Source: Chitinophagales bacterium
GTDB lineage: Bacteria; Bacteroidota; Bacteroidia; Chitinophagales; Saprospiraceae
Reading direction: 5' to 3'
Assembly (NCBI GenBank): GCA_013299105.1
Contig: JAAFJY010000005.1
Span: forward strand, 151,938-187,002
DNA length: 35,065 bases
Position numbers and translations under genes: made by a program. Below are positions 8,425-18,003 of this stretch, piece by piece; positions within the stretch are counted from its first letter, which is position 1; each line of letters starts with the position of its first letter. Under the pieces are notes generated by a model. The model saw only the letters and a program-made list of their open reading frames with translations. It ran no database searches and was not told the origin of the DNA.

Positions 8425-10776
8425 TTAATTTTTGATGATTCCACCCGGTTGCACCGGACTGGGGTTGAGGTTGGTGAGGGTTACGGAGGTCGTGGCGGTA
8501 CAGCCATTGGCATCGGTGACGATCACAGTATAGGTACCGGCGGTGAGGCCTGTGCGGTCTTGCGGCTCGGTGGGCGGCGGCGTCAGATCGGCCCAGTTGT
8601 AGGTATAGGGGCCCGTGCCTCCTGTCACAGTAATGTCAATAGCCCCGTTGCTGTTGACCGGCGGGTTGGCCCCCGGTGGGCAGGTAGGATCAGTTTTTGA
8701 ACTGGTAAGGACGAGTGGGGCCGGCTGCGTGATGGTCTCCGTAAGGGTGGCTGTACAGCCATTGAGGTCGGTGACGGTCACGGTATAGGTACCCGCAGGC
8801 CGGTTACTGAGGTTTTGGGTACCGGCAGTAAATCCGCCGGGGCCAGTCCAACTGTAGGCGTAGCCCGGTGTACCACCTGAGGCAGTAATGTTAATGGTAC
8901 CATTGGCACCGCCATTGCAACTGACGTTGGTTTTACTATTCAATGCCACAGATACCGTCACAGCAGGAGCAGTGATGGTGGCTGATGCCGATGCGGCACA
9001 TCCCCGACTGTCGGTAACGGTTACATTATAGGTGCCAGCGGGTCGGTTGACGAGGTTTTGACTGGTAGCGGTGAATCCGCTGGGCCCGGTCCAACTGTAG
9101 GTATAACCTGGTGTGCCGCCATTGACGCTGAGGTTGACCGCGCCAGTTTGACCGACGCAAGCGATAGTAGTAGGTGTAGCCGTAGCGGTAAGGACATTCG
9201 GTTGGTTGACCAATGTGCTAAACGTAGTGGAACAGCCAGCTGGCGAAGTCACCGTTACATTATAGGTACCTGCCGACAGGCCAGTGATGCTGGTGCCAGT
9301 GCCCGAGCCCGTACCCGCAGGGCTTACCCGCGACCAGTTGTAGGAGTAGGGCGCCGAGCCGCCGGAGATGCTCATGTTGATGGCGCCGTTGGTGCCGCCG
9401 TTGCAGGCAACCGCAGTCACCGTAGGTGTAACGCTCAGTACGCAGCCTACTGTTACTTGTTTGGAGTCAAAGGTGACCCGGCCGCAAGCATCGGTCAGGC
9501 GTACCGAGATGATACAAGACGTTACGTTGGCGGGTGGGGTATACGATACGTTGGCGGAGTTTGCATTGGGCGAGAAGTTGCCGCCGCAGGAGGAACTCCA
9601 CTGGGTGGTATAGGTGCCGCCCGAAGGGTTGACGCTATAACTGAGTGGTGTAGCCACACCGCCGGGGATAGTAGCGGGTATGTTGACCGTTACCGCCACC
9701 GACTTTTGCAGCACCGACATGTAGGAGAAATTGAGCATCGCCCTGATGAGTGCTACGCGGTTGGGGCCGGAGGTAATGTTTTTGTTGTAGTCGTGGCCAC
9801 CGGACATCATGACGAAGCCCCGATTGGTGTTGCCAAAGGCCGGGCCATATGCCATTGCCGATTGCTCCTGGCCGGTGATGTAGATCAATTTTTTGGTGGA
9901 TCCACGCCAGGATCCCGTATAGGAACGGTTGGCACCGTTCGCCTGGTTTTGTTGGTGGGCGGTATTGCCCATGAACTGCATGGGCGGATCGGCATTAAAA
10001 TCGTAAGAAACGGAGGGATTGCCCCAGGAGCCGCCGATTCCAGTCAAACCGGAGTTTGATAAGAAATTGGCGACGGTGTTTTCCATTACGCTACCCGACT
10101 TGCAGCCTACCCAAATGTAGCCCCGGTGCACATCGTTCCAGTTGGCAAGGTTGGCAGAGCTGATGTTGTCATCGTGGGGTATTAAATAAATGTCGTCGCA
10201 GACGCCCAGCGCACTGGCCGCTTTCACCGTATAAGCGCCGGAAGGAATACCCGCCGCCTGGATGTAGGGGATGACAATTTCAGGTTTGTCCGGGTTGATG
10301 GCCCAGCGTGGCGCAGATTTAATCGTACCGTACACAGGTACAGTGATGGCTGAAACGGAGGTGTTCCCAACTACGCCCTGGCCTTGCCAGGAGGAAATGA
10401 CCCCGTTGACGGTACCAGTACGAAACTCGGCCGGGATGATGAAGGTACCGCCCCTGTAATCTGTGCCATTGTGGGAAAAATCGACCCCATCGCGGCCTTT
10501 GCTCGGGTTGATCACCCATTTGATGGGCACCTGGTAATTGAGGAGCAGGTCGTAGAGCATCCCGTAGGCCTTGAGGCCGTTGCCATCGTTTTGCGGGGTA
10601 ATGCCCATGTTGACGATAAAAGAACCAGTGGAGATGGTTTCGTTGGTTTGGGCGGAAGCCGCCAGGGAAATACCACCACCAATCAATAGGCACAGGAAGA
10701 GTCTGGCCAAATGGACTTTGAAGGGGTGGTGTTTTGCCAATGGCAAAAGACGGGACTGACTTACGGTCGTCTTCAT
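8425..10776 (-). CDS. Secreted SprB-repeat protein with unassigned N-terminal domain
   Basis: 783 aa from the ATG at 10776. An ATG further upstream (10815) is open, but the 10776 start puts a typical signal peptide at 1-43 (ARLFLCLLIGGGISLAASAQ). Residues about 50-355 form one globular region (motifs VPIKWVINPSKGRDGVDF, YLIPHDD, MMSGGHDYN) that I cannot assign to a named family. An Ig-like segment follows (about 360-440), then four SprB repeats, each with a CNGG-type start and a GTYxVTVTD-type end. The protein stops just after the last repeat (PSPVQPGGIIKN), with no T9SS type A sorting domain visible. It is the first gene of a two-gene unit with the giant adhesin downstream, whose SprB repeats resemble its own; the two may work together at the cell surface. 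SprB-repeat content is certain, function is not. Confidence 0.9.
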   Translation of the reverse strand: MKTTVSQSRLLPLAKHHPFKVHLARLFLCLLIGGGISLAASAQTNETISTGSFIVNMGITPQNDGNGLKAYGMLYDLLLNYQVPIKWVINPSKGRDGVDFSHNGTDYRGGTFIIPAEFRTGTVNGVISSWQGQGVVGNTSVSAITVPVYGTIKSAPRWAINPDKPEIVIPYIQAAGIPSGAYTVKAASALGVCDDIYLIPHDDNISSANLANWNDVHRGYIWVGCKSGSVMENTVANFLSNSGLTGIGGSWGNPSVSYDFNADPPMQFMGNTAHQQNQANGANRSYTGSWRGSTKKLIYITGQEQSAMAYGPAFGNTNRGFVMMSGGHDYNKNITSGPNRVALIRAMLNFSYMSVLQKSVAVTVNIPATIPGGVATPLSYSVNPSGGTYTTQWSSSCGGNFSPNANSANVSYTPPANVTSCIISVRLTDACGRVTFDSKQVTVGCVLSVTPTVTAVACNGGTNGAINMSISGGSAPYSYNWSRVSPAGTGSGTGTSITGLSAGTYNVTVTSPAGCSTTFSTLVNQPNVLTATATPTTIACVGQTGAVNLSVNGGTPGYTYSWTGPSGFTATSQNLVNRPAGTYNVTVTDSRGCAASASATITAPAVTVSVALNSKTNVSCNGGANGTINITASGGTPGYAYSWTGPGGFTAGTQNLSNRPAGTYTVTVTDLNGCTATLTETITQPAPLVLTSSKTDPTCPPGANPPVNSNGAIDITVTGGTGPYTYNWADLTPPPTEPQDRTGLTAGTYTVIVTDANGCTATTSVTLTNLNPSPVQPGGIIKN

Positions 10777-11298
10777 TGTAATAGAGATTTGATTTGTTGG
10801 GCCAAAGGCCTCCACTGGTTTCTTACACTAAATCGAGCACCATTAAGCACGCAGTTGATTGTTTATCAAGGTCGTATATAGAATAGAAAAAAACAAGGGA
10901 ATTACGTACATTTACAGTTTTTGGTATGCGCCTATGATGGTGCTGCTAAATTCAATGCTTCAAATGTCTTGACTCTACCGCAAATGCTTGGATGAAGACC
11001 AGACGAAACGGGCAAATCAGGAATAAGAGTGACTTAATTCGGGTCCAATCAAAATGAATCAGCATTCAGCGGCTTATATTAAGTATGCAAAAATCATTAT
11101 TTTTGAATTTATGTTGTTATACTAAATAAAACATGTTTCATCTCTAAAAAGCCCCATACACAAATTTAATTCTATGCGTTTATACTCAAAAATACTATGT
11201 TTGTATCTGAAAAACTTATGTTTATCAATTAAACGCCTATCAGCTCTTTCTATTCCTTTATAAGATAGGTTCAAAAAAGATTACAATCAAAGCAAGCC
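10777..11298. other. Divergent intergenic region between surface-protein unit and kinase array
   Basis: About 520 bp of AT-rich DNA with no credible ORF. It must hold the promoters of both the leftward surface-protein genes and the rightward kinase genes. No RNA gene or strong terminator is visible. Confidence 0.7.
11196..11203 (+). promoter_or_regulatory. Candidate Bacteroidota -7 element for the kinase array
   Basis: TATGTTTG fits the Bacteroidota sigma-factor -7 consensus TAnnTTTG and lies about 95 bp upstream of the first kinase start. No convincing TTG -33 element is seen at the usual spacing, so this is weak. Confidence 0.25.
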
Positions 11299-13440
11299 AT
11301 GAAGAACCTAGGCTCAAGCTATGCATCATTGCTGCATTGGCCCCTTAAACACTACTACCTTGGATTGTTGCTGATCCTTGCGCTGCCGCTCTTTGGCCTC
11401 GCCAAATATCCTACCTTCCACACTGGCCTCTTGCGCCAAACCTGGTACAGTAAGGACAAAAAAGTGGCGTTCACCCAGCGGATGGAAGCAGGCCTGAATT
11501 TATTATACTGGTATTCCCGCTCAACTCGGCAGGATTCTTTGTTCATCATTGCCCAGGAAATGTTGGCCGCTGGGAAACAACACAAAGATTCCGAATGGAT
11601 CGCGGAGGCTTTATATTGGATCGCCAGGTATCATTTGCATCAGGGAGACATTCAGGGTTGTATTCGGGCTACCCATGAGGCATTGCTTCAGCCAGGGTTA
11701 AAAGATTCTAAAGAAAATTATTGGTATTATGAGAATTTAGGCGATGCATATACCAATTTGGACCAATTGGACAGCGCAGCATATTATTATAAAAAGGCCC
11801 TGGTTGATGGCCAAAAAAATGGGTTGATTTACGAAAGCCTGGCCTACATTTATCAATTACAAGGAAAATACCTGGATGCGATAGATGTGTATACCAAAGT
11901 GCTCAATGAATCAAGTTTGATACACCAGTTTCATGCTAACCTAGCAATAGGGCGCATTTTTAAAACCCTGGGCTTGCACACTGAAGCCAAAGCCAATTAT
12001 CAGCAGGCCGATGTTATTTCAAAAAAAATTAACACAATAGATATACGCTTAAGAAATTATGCAGCCCAATTGGAGGTCTCTAAAAACTTGGCGGAAGCGG
12101 AACAACTCATTCAAAAAGGCTTAGCCCTCCGTGATTCTTTTGAGTCAAGCCGCCATGTACTAAGCCTGTTTTTATCAACTGGTGCCCTCTATCTCGATTC
12201 TCTCCAACTCGACCGGGCTACTGATTTTTACCAACGCGCGCTTGCACTGGCCATAAAAATCAAGGAAACTGTTTTAAAAAATGAGGCGCTGCTTGCCCTG
12301 GCAAAAATCCATCAACTGCAGGGCTTTACCCAACAATCGATGCAAATCTGCCAAGACATCAAAGCTGCACTGGAAAAAAACCATGCCCCCCGCCAGTTGG
12401 TAACCTTGTACGAAGTACTCAGTAAAAACTACGAAGCGCTCCAAAAACCTGCCCAAGCCTTGTTTTACCTGCGGCAAAAAGAAGTCCAGGAGGCCCTCCT
12501 CAACGATGAAGAAAACCTCAAAGCTGCCCTAAATACCTATATCCGGCGCAAAAGTGAAGGGGAACGCAGGGCCCTCAAACTGGCCAAAACCAATGCCGAA
12601 AAACTGGCGTTAGCTACCCAGGCCAAGGCCCAACTCAATTATAGTATTCTGGGATTGATCAGTTTGGGGCTAGTAGGAGCAGTTGGGGCTTATTACTACT
12701 TCTATCGCCAGAAAAAAAGTACGGCTGAGCACCTTGCTGTACTGAATGAGTCTCTAGAGCTGGAAAAACTAAAACTGACGAAGACCAATTCGAAACTCCG
12801 CCGCTTCAGTGGGATTGTTTCGCACGACATCCTGTCGAACCTCGACCTGATCTTGTCTGCGGGCAACGTGCTGGTGGGCACCCGGCCCAACGCTGAGAAC
12901 CTGAATAAATACTACGCGCTGACCCAAAATACCGGCCGCCAACTCAAGGACTATTGCATTGGTTTATTGGCAGAAGCCAACGCTGGTGCAGATCCCGCAG
13001 TGGCCGAAATAGGGGATCCCAATACCGTGTTGAGTAGGGTTATGGAACGCTTTGGCCCGGCATTACAAGCAAAAGGCTTTGTGGTAGAGAAAGGTGAATT
13101 GATCAGTAATCGCCTGCCCTTGTCGGTGGTAGAACAAGTGCTACAAAACCTGGTCAGCAACACCCTGCGTTACATGGGTCAAACGTCGAATCCCCTTTTA
13201 CAGATTGGTTCGGGTATTGATGCCACTGGCCATTCCTATTGGTACGTCACAGACAATGGCCCCGGCCAGGCAGAAGTAATCAATCGCGCCATTGCGGGCC
13301 AAGTCATACATTCTAGCAAAGGCCAGGGCAAGGGTTTGTATTTGTTGCAGAACACCTTACAAGACTATGGCTGGGACTTAAAGGCGGAAACGGTACAAGG
13401 AAGAGGAATTCGGATGGTGATGCGGAGCATTGGTATTTGA
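11299..13440 (+). CDS. TPR sensor histidine kinase, paralogue 1
   Basis: 713 aa. Hydrophobic N-terminal signal or anchor (about 17-35), a TPR-rich sensing region (about 90-400, repeated A..YY.KAL motifs), a transmembrane helix (about 449-469) followed by YFYRQKK, a coiled coil, a HisKA-like helix with the presumed phospho-acceptor His509 in SHDILSNLD, and a HATPase with N-box (EQVLQNLVSNTLRY), G1 box DNGPG (Asp652) and glycine-rich GQGKGLYLL. The TPR part would be periplasmic and the kinase cytoplasmic (inference from topology). It is the first of four tandem paralogues, with no response regulator in the array itself; LytTR regulators lie about 7 kb downstream and are plausible partners. From 12532 onward it is identical in DNA to paralogue 2. 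Confidence 0.93.
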   Translation: MKNLGSSYASLLHWPLKHYYLGLLLILALPLFGLAKYPTFHTGLLRQTWYSKDKKVAFTQRMEAGLNLLYWYSRSTRQDSLFIIAQEMLAAGKQHKDSEWIAEALYWIARYHLHQGDIQGCIRATHEALLQPGLKDSKENYWYYENLGDAYTNLDQLDSAAYYYKKALVDGQKNGLIYESLAYIYQLQGKYLDAIDVYTKVLNESSLIHQFHANLAIGRIFKTLGLHTEAKANYQQADVISKKINTIDIRLRNYAAQLEVSKNLAEAEQLIQKGLALRDSFESSRHVLSLFLSTGALYLDSLQLDRATDFYQRALALAIKIKETVLKNEALLALAKIHQLQGFTQQSMQICQDIKAALEKNHAPRQLVTLYEVLSKNYEALQKPAQALFYLRQKEVQEALLNDEENLKAALNTYIRRKSEGERRALKLAKTNAEKLALATQAKAQLNYSILGLISLGLVGAVGAYYYFYRQKKSTAEHLAVLNESLELEKLKLTKTNSKLRRFSGIVSHDILSNLDLILSAGNVLVGTRPNAENLNKYYALTQNTGRQLKDYCIGLLAEANAGADPAVAEIGDPNTVLSRVMERFGPALQAKGFVVEKGELISNRLPLSVVEQVLQNLVSNTLRYMGQTSNPLLQIGSGIDATGHSYWYVTDNGPGQAEVINRAIAGQVIHSSKGQGKGLYLLQNTLQDYGWDLKAETVQGRGIRMVMRSIGI

Positions 13441-13580
13441 GCTAAAATAAAGTAAACGTAAAAACTTAGCCGATAAGTTTTTACAAAAAAAACTAAAATT
13501 GAAGCAGTTCATGAAGAACCTAAGCTCAAGTTTTGCCTCATTGTGGCAGTGGCCCACTAAAGCCCACTACCTTGGATTGT
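12532..13580 (+). repeat. 1049-bp exact direct repeat, copy 1
   Basis: Identical by eye to 14765-15813 at an offset of 2233 bp. It covers the end of kinase 1 (transmembrane helix, HisKA, HATPase), the 70-bp spacer and the first 70 bp of kinase 2. Similarity breaks sharply at both ends: synonymous differences lie just before 12532 and a g/t difference at 13581. Confidence 0.93.
13433..13451 (+). repeat. Short gene-end repeat overlapping the kinase 1 stop codon
   Basis: The sequence GTATTTGAGCTAAAATAAA contains the TGA stop of kinase 1. It recurs at the end of kinase 2 (15666-15684) and, outside any ORF, at 20168 and 24654. Confidence 0.75.
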
Positions 13581-15673
13581 GGCTGATCCTTGCGCTGCCG
13601 CTCTTTGGCGTCGCGCAAGATCCTAGCCTCCACACTGGCCTCTTGCGTCAAACCTGGTATAGCAAGGACAAAAAAGTGACGTACACCCAGCGGATGGAAG
13701 CGGGCTTGGATTTATTATACTGGTATACGACCTCCACTCGGCAGGATTCTTTACACATCATTGCCCAGGAAATGCTGGTTGATGCGAAAAAACACAAAGA
13801 TCCCGAATGGACCGCGGAGGCTTTGTATTGGATTGCCAGGTATCATTTGCATCGGGGAGAAATACAGGGTTGCATCCGGGCTACCCATGAGGCATTGCTA
13901 CAGCCAGGGCTAAAAGAGTCTAAGTACATTTGTTGGTATTATGCAAATTTAGGCAATGCATATTCCAATTTGGACCAATTGGACAGCGCAGAATATTATT
14001 ATAAAAGAGCCCTTGCAGGCGGCCAAAAACATGGGCAAAATATCGAAGAGATCGGCAACCTTTACGAAAACCTGGCGTACGTTTATGAATTACAAGGAAA
14101 ATACCTGGATGCGATAGATGTATACACCAAGATGCTCAATGCAACAAGTTTGAAGCAACAGTTCTATGCCAACCTAGCAATAGGGGAACTTTTTAAAACC
14201 CTGGGCTTACACGTTGAGGTCAAAGTCAATTTCGAGCAAGCCAATGTTATTGCCAAAAAAACTACCAATATAGTGATCCGCTTAAACAATTACTCAGCTC
14301 AGTTAGCGGTCAGTAAAAACTTGGTGGAAGCGGAACGATTCATTCAAAAAGGCTTAGCCCTCAGGGACTCTTTTGATTCAAATTACGAAGTATTAACCTT
14401 ATTTTTGTCAGCTGGCGACCTATATTTGGATTCCCTCCAACTTGACCGTGCTACTGATTTTTACCAGCGCGCGCTTGCACTGGCCACAAAAATCAAGGAC
14501 ATTGGTTTGAAAAACGATGCGCTGCTTGCCCTGGCAAAAATCCATCAACTGCAGGGCCGTACCCAACAATCGATACAAATCTGCCAGGACATCAAAGCCC
14601 CATTGGAAAAAAACCGCTCCTCACGTTCCTTGGCAACCTTGTATGAAATACTCAGTAAGAACTACGAAGCGCTCCAACAACCCGTACAAGCCTTGTTTTA
14701 CCTGCGGCAAAAAGAAGCCCAGGAGGCTATTCTCAATGATGAAGAAAACATCAAAGCGGCGCTGAATACCTATATCCGGCGCAAAAGTGAAGGGGAACGC
14801 AGGGCCCTCAAACTGGCCAAAACCAATGCCGAAAAACTGGCGTTAGCTACCCAGGCCAAGGCCCAACTCAATTATAGTATTCTGGGATTGATCAGTTTGG
14901 GGCTAGTAGGAGCAGTTGGGGCTTATTACTACTTCTATCGCCAGAAAAAAAGTACGGCTGAGCACCTTGCTGTACTGAATGAGTCTCTAGAGCTGGAAAA
15001 ACTAAAACTGACGAAGACCAATTCGAAACTCCGCCGCTTCAGTGGGATTGTTTCGCACGACATCCTGTCGAACCTCGACCTGATCTTGTCTGCGGGCAAC
15101 GTGCTGGTGGGCACCCGGCCCAACGCTGAGAACCTGAATAAATACTACGCGCTGACCCAAAATACCGGCCGCCAACTCAAGGACTATTGCATTGGTTTAT
15201 TGGCAGAAGCCAACGCTGGTGCAGATCCCGCAGTGGCCGAAATAGGGGATCCCAATACCGTGTTGAGTAGGGTTATGGAACGCTTTGGCCCGGCATTACA
15301 AGCAAAAGGCTTTGTGGTAGAGAAAGGTGAATTGATCAGTAATCGCCTGCCCTTGTCGGTGGTAGAACAAGTGCTACAAAACCTGGTCAGCAACACCCTG
15401 CGTTACATGGGTCAAACGTCGAATCCCCTTTTACAGATTGGTTCGGGTATTGATGCCACTGGCCATTCCTATTGGTACGTCACAGACAATGGCCCCGGCC
15501 AGGCAGAAGTAATCAATCGCGCCATTGCGGGCCAAGTCATACATTCTAGCAAAGGCCAGGGCAAGGGTTTGTATTTGTTGCAGAACACCTTACAAGACTA
15601 TGGCTGGGACTTAAAGGCGGAAACGGTACAAGGAAGAGGAATTCGGATGGTGATGCGGAGCATTGGTATTTGA
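13511..15673 (+). CDS. TPR sensor histidine kinase, paralogue 2
   Basis: 720 aa from the ATG at 13511. A TTG at 13499 is also in frame, but the ATG aligns with the start of paralogue 1 (MKNL..S.ASL). Same layout: N-terminal hydrophobic segment ending ALPLFGVAQ, TPR region (about 95-405), transmembrane helix (about 456-476), His516 in SHDILSNLD, HATPase with Asp659 in DNGPG. The C-terminal half (from NTYIRRKSEG) is identical to paralogue 1, while the TPR half carries many substitutions and a few extra residues (KHGQNIEEIGN). It follows paralogue 1 by 70 bp, consistent with one operon. I infer different input and the same downstream partner. Confidence 0.93.
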   Translation: MKNLSSSFASLWQWPTKAHYLGLWLILALPLFGVAQDPSLHTGLLRQTWYSKDKKVTYTQRMEAGLDLLYWYTTSTRQDSLHIIAQEMLVDAKKHKDPEWTAEALYWIARYHLHRGEIQGCIRATHEALLQPGLKESKYICWYYANLGNAYSNLDQLDSAEYYYKRALAGGQKHGQNIEEIGNLYENLAYVYELQGKYLDAIDVYTKMLNATSLKQQFYANLAIGELFKTLGLHVEVKVNFEQANVIAKKTTNIVIRLNNYSAQLAVSKNLVEAERFIQKGLALRDSFDSNYEVLTLFLSAGDLYLDSLQLDRATDFYQRALALATKIKDIGLKNDALLALAKIHQLQGRTQQSIQICQDIKAPLEKNRSSRSLATLYEILSKNYEALQQPVQALFYLRQKEAQEAILNDEENIKAALNTYIRRKSEGERRALKLAKTNAEKLALATQAKAQLNYSILGLISLGLVGAVGAYYYFYRQKKSTAEHLAVLNESLELEKLKLTKTNSKLRRFSGIVSHDILSNLDLILSAGNVLVGTRPNAENLNKYYALTQNTGRQLKDYCIGLLAEANAGADPAVAEIGDPNTVLSRVMERFGPALQAKGFVVEKGELISNRLPLSVVEQVLQNLVSNTLRYMGQTSNPLLQIGSGIDATGHSYWYVTDNGPGQAEVINRAIAGQVIHSSKGQGKGLYLLQNTLQDYGWDLKAETVQGRGIRMVMRSIGI

Positions 15674-15813
15674 GCTAAAATAAAGTAAACGTAAAAACTT
15701 AGCCGATAAGTTTTTACAAAAAAAACTAAAATTGAAGCAGTTCATGAAGAACCTAAGCTCAAGTTTTGCCTCATTGTGGCAGTGGCCCACTAAAGCCCAC
15801 TACCTTGGATTGT
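14765..15813 (+). repeat. 1049-bp exact direct repeat, copy 2
   Basis: Second copy of 12532-13580. It spans the catalytic half of kinase 2, the 70-bp spacer and the first 70 bp of kinase 3. The two opposite-strand shadow ORFs inside it also translate identically in both copies, which confirms identity at DNA level. Confidence 0.93.
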
Positions 15814-17912
15814 TGCTGATCCTTGCGCTGCCGCACTTTGGCCTCGCCCAAGATGCTGCCTCTCCCTCGCTTGGCCGCTTGCGTCAAACCTGGTACAGTA
15901 AAGACAAAAAAGTAACTTACACACAGCGGATGGAAGTGGGCTTGGGATTATTATACCGGTATATAAACTCCACTCGGCAGGATTCTTTGCTCATCATTGC
16001 CCAGGAAATGCTGGCCGATGGAAAACAACACAAAGATCCCTTATGGACCGCAGAGGGTTTGTATTGGATCGCCAGGTATCAGTTGAAACAGGGAGACATT
16101 CAGAGTGCCATCCAGACTACCCAAGAGGCATTGCTACTGCCAGGGTTAAAAGATTGTGGAGATACTTATTGGTATTATACGAATCTAGGGATAGCATATA
16201 TCTCTTTGAACCAATTGGACAGCGCAGAATATTATTATAAGAAGGCCCTGGCGAGTGCCCAAAAACATGGTCTAAAGATCAAAGATTTGTTCACCATTTG
16301 CGACAACCTGGCCTACGTTTATCAACTTCAAGGAAAATACCTGGATGCGATAGGTTTATACACCATTCAGCTCAATACCGCAGATTTGGAGTTCCAGTTT
16401 TATGCTAACCTAGCGATAGCGGGCATTTTTAAAACCCTGGGCTTGCACGCTGAAGCCAAAGCCAATTATCAGCAAGCCGATTTTATTGCCCTAAAAATCA
16501 ATAGACCAGATGTCTACTTAAGAATTTATGCAGCCCAATTGAAGGTCAGTGAAAACTTGGCGGAGGCCGACCAACTCATTCAAAAAGGCTTAGCCCTCCG
16601 TGACTCTTTTGAGTCAAATCGCACTACACTGACCCTGTTTTTATCAGCTGGTGCGCTCTACCTGGATTCACTCCAACTCGACGACGCTACTGATTTTTAC
16701 CAACAAGCGCTTGCCCTGTCCATAAAAATCAAGGAAACTGTTTTAAAAAATGATGCGCTGCTTGGCCTGGCAAAAATCCATCAACTGCAGGGCCACACCC
16801 AACAGTCGATGCAAATCTGCCAAGACATCAAAGCCCCACTGGAAAAAAATCGATCCCCTCGTCACTTGGCAACCTTGTGTGAAATACTCAGTGAGAACTA
16901 TGAAGCGCTCCAACAACCTGCCCAAGCCTTGTTTTACCTGCGGCAAAAAGAAGCCCAGGAGGCCATCCTCAACGATGAAGAAAACATCAAAACAGCCCTA
17001 AATACCTACATCCGGCGCAAAAGTGAGGGGGAACGCAGGGCCCTCAAACTGGCCAAAACCAATGCCGAAAAACTGGCGGTAGCTACCCAGGCCAAGGCCC
17101 AACTCAATTACAGTATTTTAGGATTGATCAGTTTGGGGCTATTGGGGGCAGTTGGGGCTTATTCCTATTTCTATCGCCAGAAAAAAAGTACAGCTGAGCA
17201 CCTTGCTGCACTGAACCAGTCACTAGAGCTGGAAAAACTAAAGCTGATGAAGGCCAACGCCAAGCTCCGCCGCTTTAGTGATATTGTTTCGCACGACATC
17301 CTGTCTAACCTTGACCTGATCTTGTCCACTGGCAACATATTGGTTGGTGCCCGGCCCAACCCGAAAAGCCTGAACCAATATTATACGATGACCCAAACAA
17401 CTAGTCGTCAGCTCAAAGACTATTGCCTGGGACTGCTGGCGGATACCCGTTCGGCGCAAAAAGAGGACTTGGAGGCAGAAGAATGGGCTGATCCCATGCC
17501 AGTATTGCACCGGGTACTGGCGCGTTTTGGACCTGAACTCCGGGCAGTTGGAATGAAGGTTGATTTACAGGAACTCAGCCCCGCACCCCTTCCTGCGGTG
17601 TTGATGGAGCAGATTTTTCAGAATCTGGTCTCCAATGCGCTGCGTCATGGTGCCACGGCACAGCAAGCGCGGCTCGTAATTCGGGACGATAAAGACCAGC
17701 AAGGCCAAGTTCGCTGGATCATTGAAGACAATGGCCAGGGGATCACCCCGGAACGGCGCGAAACGATCTTTAACGCCATGCAGGAGCGATCCGGCTCGGG
17801 GCAACAAGTAGGACTCTCGCTGTTGCGCGCAGCTTTGCGCGAACAGGGAGCTGATATTCGGGTAGAGGCTGCTGCGGAGAGTGGGGCCCGTTGGATTGTG
17901 GCGATGCCGTAG
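15744..17912 (+). CDS. TPR sensor histidine kinase, paralogue 3 (different ATPase domain)
   Basis: 722 aa from the ATG at 15744 (an in-frame TTG lies 12 bp upstream, as in paralogue 2). N-terminus, TPR region, transmembrane helix and HisKA region with His517 in SHDILSNLD follow paralogues 1 and 2. After about 17440 the linker and HATPase differ clearly: the linker carries RSAQKEDLEAEE, the N-box region is MEQIFQNLVSNALRHG, the G1 box is EDNGQG and the glycine-rich lid is GSGQQVGLSLL. The motifs needed for ATP binding are present, so it is probably active. Its HisKA-adjacent segment (NQYYTMTQT.SRQLKDYCLG) matches paralogue 4 better than 1 or 2, a sign of segment exchange within the array. Confidence 0.92.
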   Translation: MKNLSSSFASLWQWPTKAHYLGLLLILALPHFGLAQDAASPSLGRLRQTWYSKDKKVTYTQRMEVGLGLLYRYINSTRQDSLLIIAQEMLADGKQHKDPLWTAEGLYWIARYQLKQGDIQSAIQTTQEALLLPGLKDCGDTYWYYTNLGIAYISLNQLDSAEYYYKKALASAQKHGLKIKDLFTICDNLAYVYQLQGKYLDAIGLYTIQLNTADLEFQFYANLAIAGIFKTLGLHAEAKANYQQADFIALKINRPDVYLRIYAAQLKVSENLAEADQLIQKGLALRDSFESNRTTLTLFLSAGALYLDSLQLDDATDFYQQALALSIKIKETVLKNDALLGLAKIHQLQGHTQQSMQICQDIKAPLEKNRSPRHLATLCEILSENYEALQQPAQALFYLRQKEAQEAILNDEENIKTALNTYIRRKSEGERRALKLAKTNAEKLAVATQAKAQLNYSILGLISLGLLGAVGAYSYFYRQKKSTAEHLAALNQSLELEKLKLMKANAKLRRFSDIVSHDILSNLDLILSTGNILVGARPNPKSLNQYYTMTQTTSRQLKDYCLGLLADTRSAQKEDLEAEEWADPMPVLHRVLARFGPELRAVGMKVDLQELSPAPLPAVLMEQIFQNLVSNALRHGATAQQARLVIRDDKDQQGQVRWIIEDNGQGITPERRETIFNAMQERSGSGQQVGLSLLRAALREQGADIRVEAAAESGARWIVAMP

Positions 17913-18003
17913 GGGATAAATTACAAAAATCGTCAATTGTCAAATCATCAACTCGCCCCAAGTCTGACGAACTTTTTCCCGTGTTCAAACTAACACTGTA
18001 GCC

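Noticed and set aside
9058-10059. 333-aa rightward ORF opposite the SprB-repeat gene
   Set aside because: It is antisense to a clear gene, rich in Gly, Arg and Ala with no family motifs; it arises from the GC-rich repeat coding sequence on the other strand.
10777-10815. Upstream ATG of the SprB-repeat gene
   Set aside because: It would put 13 extra residues before a well-formed signal peptide; the ATG at 10776 gives the more usual N-terminus.
13499-13510. TTG start codons 12 bp upstream of kinases 2 and 3
   Set aside because: The ATG at 13511 and 15744 aligns with the ATG start of kinase 1, so the TTG is less likely.
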